A stretch of DNA of 64,000 nt from contig MNCI01000865.1 in the NCBI GenBank assembly GCA_015680685.1, forward strand, positions 205,408 through 269,407, given 5' to 3'. Positions 59,251-64,000 of the stretch are shown one piece after another; within the stretch, counting starts at the first letter, position 1, and each line of letters starts with the position of its first letter. The stretch is from Gnetum montanum. Lineage: Eukaryota; Streptophyta; Gnetopsida; Gnetales; Gnetaceae. A model generated the notes under the pieces. The model had not been told where the DNA came from and made no database searches. It saw only the letters and a program-made list of their open reading frames with translations. The position numbers and the translations under genes are program-made.

Positions 59251-60130
59251 TGATGAGTGGCGAGGTACCCCTACACTCAACCATACGAATACGAGCGTTT
59301 CACGCATGATCCAGTCAAACTCCACAGACAGACTAGTTGTGGTATCCAGAGAGTTACTCGTAGATCACAGTTCACTGTCTTCCCACCTGGACTAGTATTA
59401 GCTTTGTCACGTATGGTTTAGTCTAGAGTGAGGTGTATGATGTGTTCCTACACTCATGCTACTCCTAGGTATGATGGTAAATAATATCAACTAAGCTAAG
59501 AGAGAGGATGAGAGAGAATCTAAACTAGCCTAAGTGCGATGAGCATCCGTTCCTTAATCATCCGTACACATCTTGGACCTTGTGCACGACTACCACTACG
59601 ATTACCAAGCGCATGGCCTAGGTACACTACTAGGTTACCAAGTAGTCACACTTAAATGCTCGTGATTAAGTCGTACTCATTCCGCGTTACCAAGAGATAA
59701 GGGTAGAGAGATATTAACTAAGAAAGCAATAAATAATAATAACAATTAAATAATTAAGCTAAGTGGATGCTGCAATGATGAAGTAATCTCAATCTTTATT
59801 GTCGGTCATGTGCGTGTCCAAGTACGTCACACTCAAATAAGGATGCCATACAATTACAATCATCATATTGCGGGCATGCACTGGGAGAAAGGGTTGAGAG
59901 GAAAAGGAAACTGACAAAAAGTCCCTACCTTAGTACTAAAAAACTACAAAACTTAGAATTTCAAAAAACTTCCTACCAAATCTACTTACCTCTTATTTAT
60001 AGATGAGGAGATAGGCTATGATATCGTGTACGTGATATTGCATCTAGGTTGTGATATCGCATACGCGATATCACGTACACGATATCGCTTCATGAGTGCG
60101 ATATCGCAACCAACAATTCATGACTCATCA
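59251..60130 (-). repeat. 5' LTR of element D
   Basis: 880 bp with TGATGA/TCATCA ends. TATA box (plus TTATTTATAG, 59993-60002). The palindrome array at 60015-60112 is longer than in the 3' LTR (GTGATATCGCATACGCGATA and neighbours). Confidence 0.95.
60001..60112 (-). promoter_or_regulatory. U3 promoter of element D with GATATCGCG palindromes
   Basis: Five or six palindrome or half-site copies lie upstream of the LTR TATA box. The best is GATATCGCATACGCGATATC (60052-60071), which pairs with itself except at the centre. Copy number differs between the two LTRs of this one element. Confidence 0.75.
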
Positions 60131-60988
60131 CACAGTGATTGAATGCCTTAATATATGTGCTTTTAATTAACCAAATATTTTGCACACAACTGCACCCATT
60201 ACAGTTGTATGCAATGCATGGAATACGCTTCTTCTCAATTTTACCTAGCTCATTTTCCTTGTATATTTCTAAGGATAGGTTCCTTATTTCCATTTTTGCA
60301 TCAATCGTGCTTAACCAATCCCTTCCCATAATGACAAGGAAGTCACTTTTGCAATTGTCCACCTTGATTACCAAAACATCAGCAGGATAGGACCACCTAC
60401 AGACTGTGGTCACAATGTCCTCTACTAATTCCAAAGGGACAATAATCAACTAATCTGCTAATTCTAAATAGATGCTGCTCTTCTTAAGAGGTGGTAGATT
60501 TCAAGCCTTGTACATATCATGGAAGATGAGGTTAACTACGAAACCAGGGTCAAGAAGAGCTTTGCATGGCTCTTGTCCAGCAATCTATAGATAGATGAGT
60601 GGACTTCCTGGATCAAATATTCTTGTAGGAAGATTGCCAACCTTGATCCAATCAGAAACAACATGGGTTAACATTATAGTGTGGATCCTAAGTAGCACTT
60701 GGTTTGAAGGGCACTTGAAGATATTTGATGTAGAGGATGGAGATGTAGGGTGATTAGCTGAACTAGGTTGTGAGGGCTGGAGAGCACTACTGGACTAAAA
60801 GAAAGGTCGTTTCCTTGATTAATTATTTGGACCACTTGGTTGAAAAATTGGTTGTGAGTGTACAGCCCTTGTAGAATTTTGTTGTTGTAGCTGTGGAGGA
60901 ATTTCACCTTGCATGGATGGAGCAAGAGGTAACTAAGTTGAAGGTGGAGGTGTAGGTGCACAGGAATGTAGCGGATGATAAGGATACG
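60131..60988 (-). pseudogene. gag end and protease of element F
   Basis: Minus strand. The Gag tail is Pro/Ser/Gln-rich (60988-60650). The protease core ALLDPGFVVNLI (about 60556-60520) keeps the catalytic D in a D-P-G form. Then 60449-60131 is open: VPLELVEDIVTTVCRWSYP, VIMGRDWLSTIDA and CVQNIWLIKSTYIKAFNHC. It ends exactly at the D insertion; its continuation is at 51254. Confidence 0.82.
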
Positions 60989-61880
60989 TGATGAGCCACA
61001 ATATTGGGGCCACAATATCGCATCCATGATATCGAGTACATGATATCAGAGCCTTCCAAGCAATATCAAACATTTGATATTAGGACCTATCTTGTCGCCT
61101 ATAAATAAGAGGCAGGCGCATTTGGTTTGGCAATAGCTAGAAAATTAGTCTTAGTCCCTTACCCAAACTCTTACCTTTTTTCCTTCTCAGAGTTAGAATT
61201 ATTTCTAAGTGCCCATAATAGGAGTCATAAAGCAAAAGGATCTTTATTCAAACATTGTGTACCTAAGCACACCTTGTGGTCAGAAATAAAGACGAACTTT
61301 GTGATAAACCTTGCAAATATTCAAAATTGCTTATTTAATGTTATTTACAGTTAGTTAATGCTTTTCTTAGTTAATTAATGTTCTCTCTCTCACCTTGTCA
61401 ACTCTCCCAAGTAAGCACACTTAGTACGACCACTTTGAGCATGCATGGAACACTTGGTAACCCAATTAACGATTAGCGTTTGGTAATCCCAGTAGTGTTG
61501 CACTGGTTCAAGATGTGGATGACAAGTGGGAACAGATGCTGGTGTTAGGACTAGTTAGAGCATAGTCGATTAGTTAAATTAAATTGGTTACTTAATTAGT
61601 TCACTTCTCCCTTTATAGCACTAGGACATAAAACATAAAAATATATAAAAATCATATACCTCAAGTTTACTTAACCATACAATTGCGCTATACAAGTAAG
61701 CTTGGGAATACAACGATTAACTAACCTATCCGGGTTCTGTAAAGGCACATAAGCACTTAGTCCTTGGAATTCAACTAGATCGTGCATGTACGCTTTTATT
61801 CGTATGGTTGAGCATAGGGATACCTCGCCACTCATCATTGGCNGGTATGGTTGAGCATAGGGATACCTCGCCACTCATCA
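60989..61880 (+). repeat. 5' LTR of element G
   Basis: Starts TGATGAGCC, ends CACTCATCA. About 849 bp after removing a 42-bp duplicated end around the n at 61843. TATA box CCTATAAATAAG (61098-61109). R/U5 blocks match D and A. It interrupts gag of F. Confidence 0.88.
61010..61109 (+). promoter_or_regulatory. U3 promoter of element G with GATATC palindromes
   Basis: ACAATATCGCATCCATGATA, GATATCGAGTACATGATATC and CAATATCAAACATTTGATAT precede the TATA box. It belongs to the GATATC class of B and D, but is more decayed, with CG changed to CA or TG. Confidence 0.68.
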
Positions 61881-61885
61881 TTGGC
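61801..61885. other. Unresolved base (61843) with duplicated 41-42 bp flank
   Basis: 61802-61842 is repeated at 61845-61885 around one n. It spans the LTR end and the first bases of the primer site. An assembly join is the likely cause. Confidence 0.78.
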
Positions 61886-61899
61886 ACCGTTGCCGGGGA
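61882..61899 (+). other. Primer binding site of element G (tRNA-Asp type)
   Basis: TGGCACCGTTGCCGGGGA differs by one base from the exact complement of the plant tRNA-Asp 3' end (TGGCGCCGTTGCCGGGGA). It is the best-preserved primer site here and anchors the calls in A, D and H. Confidence 0.9.
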
Positions 61900-62018
61900 G
61901 TTTATTGTTTGTGCACTAACTAGAACTTAGGAAATCTTCACATCATTGGAACGAACCCTTAGAGTTGGTCATCTTACAATTAGTCAAATGAAAAGTATTG
62001 CACACTAAATAGAAAATT

Positions 62019-64000
62019 ATGTCTCCTTATTCTTACGAGAGTGTTTTACCACCTAGGTCCAATACAAGGAACAATCAAAGGCATAGTACACATGATAATC
62101 TGCCAATCCCTCAATAGTTTCGTGTGGTATACGTTCATCCCAATGAGTATATACCAAACTTTATCTTTATCCTCCACTAAGATGAACAACTATGTTGGTG
62201 TGACTTAAAAGGTAACATAGTGTTACCTCCCGATCGCTCAGTCCTAGGCAAGCTCCTTTGTGATCTCACATGAATTGGTATGTAGCACTTACAGGTAGAG
62301 TATGTTGTGGATGATCATGACTCAAGAGAGTATCAACCCACAAAGGCACAACATCAGAGGGATCTACAACAGGAGAGACATCATGAATCCATGAAGGTGA
62401 AGTTATCTTAAAATGTCACGTATGTCATAAGTGAAAATGAGGGTAGTGAACTTGCCTCGGGAGGTCTCCCACACAATGATGTTCCTCCCATTAACTTTGG
62501 TCAAGGGGTTGTGTATCAAAATCTTCACTCAACTATCCATAACCTAGATTTTGGTACTGATAGACACAAAGGGTCTGAAAAAGGAACATGAACACATGAC
62601 AAATATGGACATTCTGATCATAACTGCGATTGAGGTCGCGACCATCAAAGAGAAGGAAGTAGGACCATCATGGTGATGGTCCTCCTTCTTCTTCACCTTC
62701 ATCATCTCCTTCACACTCCCTCTCCTTTAGGATTTGGACGCAATCGTAAGGAAAAAGACCCTGAGGATAATGGTAAGTAAAATGGGAATCATAGACAAAG
62801 CAGCCGAGAAAGGGGACAAGGGCATTCTAGAGAAACTCATCATGAAAGGAGGGAGAGTAGGGAACAACATAGGCATCATAGACGCTGTAGAGAGTATGAT
62901 CATGATGAACCTCTACTCGCTACCTAAAGTATGCTAGATATAACTAAGGCTATTAGAATCCCAACAAGGCACCAAAAAGATAGTAGAATCAAAAGATTGG
63001 ACATGAACAATATCCCATGATTTGAAGAGGGATACAACACTGATCCTCAAAATCATTTGCAAGCATTTCATGATGCATGTGCCTTGCAAAACATAAAAAA
63101 TGAGTGGAAAAAAATCAAGTTGTTTCCACAGACACTGATCAAGGAAGTGGAAAGCTGGTACCGGTCCTTAGAACTGGAATCCATTCGTTGCTGGAGTACC
63201 ATGTTAGAACTGTTCAATGATAAGTATCAAACTTACTCCTGAGTGTCCAACCTGCGAAAGCAAATCTAAGGATGGAAACAAGGAGGACATGAATCCTTGG
63301 ATGCTGCCATGGGCTGATATTATGCACTATTACATCATTTCCCAGGCCATGGTTACTCGCAAAGGGAACAACTCTGCCATCTTGTAGATGGGCTTAGGCA
63401 TGAAACACGAAGAACCCTTGGGACTTATGCCCAATGAAGGCTATCTAAGCTTAGGTCCCATCAAGTATAAAGATTGTTGAAACAACTTGCTAAAGAAGAA
63501 GGTGAGTTAAGGAAAAAAGAGAGTGCAAAAGAATATAATAGAGATCCTTCCCTCTGAAAGAAGGGAGTTAGATTTTGTAAGGATGAAGAAGAGTCACCAC
63601 TTGAAGAGATGGTGAATAGGAAAACCTTCCCATTCAAAAACTTACATCGGAAGTATCAGCAAAGGTGGACCAAATGTGGGACTCTCTAGATAATAGATTT
63701 CAAATAGTTTTCAAAATAGTAGAGGATTCTAGAGAGGAAGGTAGTGATCGAGAAAAGAAAAAAAAGAGAGAAGCTGACTATGCACGTAACAAAGGTAAGG
63801 GTAAAGCTATCATCATCAAAGAGGTTGTGGATTTGGATATAGACAATGATGGTGGATGTGAGATATGCCAATATGACCATCCTAAAGGATGTTGCCCTGT
63901 AATCTCACATCTGCAGGAGTCTAAGGTGTATGCACTCAACCCACGATTAAACAGAAGGCAAACACCCCGAAGGTTACCTTATCCCCAAGGTAACCTAAGA
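62019..64000 (+). pseudogene. gag of element G, running off the window
   Basis: Start MSPYSYESVLPPRSN at 62019. Leader with LPPDRSVLGKLL and STIHNLDFGTDRH. Basic Arg/His/Glu-rich stretch around 62730-62890. Core: PTRHQKDSRIKRLDMNNIP, LQAFHDACALQNIKNEWKK, SWYRSLELESIRCWSTMLEL, YYALLHHFPGHGYS and ETRRTLGTYAQ. Knuckle CEICQYDHPKGCCP (63858-63900), intact CX2CX3HX4CP. Stops and frameshifts are present. It is closest to the gag of A although its LTR palindromes are of the B/D class. Whether pol follows is outside the window. Confidence 0.83.

Larger units (their letters stand above)
51259..60130 (-). mobile_element. Element D: complete 8.9-kb pol-less retrotransposon with gag and extra ORF
   Basis: Minus-strand order: 5' LTR, primer site, gag, non-coding region, internal promoter, extra ORF, polypurine tract, 3' LTR. 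No pol domain occurs anywhere inside. The flanks on the minus strand read AATCACTGTG before and GTGTGCCC after; the unbroken homologue in A reads ATTAGTGTGCACA. So the target duplication was GTGTG, with one copy now CTGTG. It therefore moved as a unit, using enzymes supplied from elsewhere. Architecture resembles plant TR-GAG elements with an extra gene. Confidence 0.92.
43047..60988 (-). mobile_element. Element F: Athila-like retrotransposon with pol, split by D and truncated by G
   Basis: Minus-strand order: gag end and protease (60988-60131), element D inserted (51259-60130), RT-RNase H (51250-49600), integrase (49595-48138), non-coding, internal promoter, extra ORF and 3' LTR (to 43047). 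The 5' LTR and most of gag lie beyond G and outside the window. The coding pieces on either side of D continue each other when compared with A. Confidence 0.88.
60989..64000 (+). mobile_element. Element G: Athila-like retrotransposon, 5' part only
   Basis: 5' LTR, primer site and gag in order on the plus strand, inserted into the gag of F in opposite orientation. The 3' part lies beyond the window. Confidence 0.85.

Noticed and set aside
1-64000. tRNA, rRNA or host protein-coding genes
   Set aside because: I looked for tRNA cloverleaf ends, rRNA words and long intron-exon genes outside elements, and saw none. The tRNA-like words at 61882 and similar places are primer binding sites.

Overview
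The window looks like intergenic DNA from a large, repeat-rich land-plant nuclear genome. I see no intact host gene, rRNA, tRNA or bacterial feature. Almost everything is nested, decayed Ty3/gypsy-type LTR retrotransposon sequence. The age of the copies and the AT-rich filler would suit a gymnosperm-like genome, but the sequence does not fix the species.

Layout. 1-772: AT-rich remnant with a CCHC knuckle. 773-10542: element A (+), Athila-like, with LTR, tRNA-Asp-type primer site, gag, protease, RT, RNase H, integrase, an internal promoter and the start of an extra ORF. 10543-28971: element C (-), an 18.4-kb Tat/Ogre-like element with two RNase H domains; a spliced antisense gene (18216-22736, +) lies between its protease and RT. 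28972-36374: element B (+), 5'-truncated, with gag, internal promoter, extra ORF and 3' LTR but no pol. 36375-43046: element H (+), old and pol-less, its 5' LTR interrupted by a 2.76-kb solo-LTR candidate. 43047-60988: element F (-), Athila-like with pol, split by D. 51259-60130: element D (-), a complete pol-less element (two LTRs, primer site, gag, internal promoter, extra ORF, polypurine tract) sitting in F's protease/pol region with a recognisable 5-bp target duplication. 60989-64000: element G (+), 5' LTR, primer site and gag, running off the window.

How the parts fit. A and F carry enzymes; B, D and H carry gag without pol, and B and D also keep the extra ORF, so they look like non-autonomous partners that would need pol from A/F-like relatives. 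The extra ORF has a basic N-terminus starting MAPK, a middle part resembling plant transposon-associated proteins, and a long coiled-coil tail. It sits behind its own TATA box. The most striking pattern is that each subfamily has its own GC-rich palindrome array upstream of the LTR TATA box (GGGGCCCC type in A; GATATCGCG..CGCGATATC type in B, D and G; GCTACGCTA-TG-TAGCGTAGC type in C). In A, B and D the same subfamily-specific palindrome recurs upstream of the internal TATA box; F has a related palindrome there. In C it recurs near and inside the antisense gene. This looks like a self-regulatory module: an element-encoded protein plus matching operators. The binding is inference.

All coding regions are broken by stops and frameshifts, so they are listed as pseudogenes. 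Boundaries of degenerate domains are approximate.
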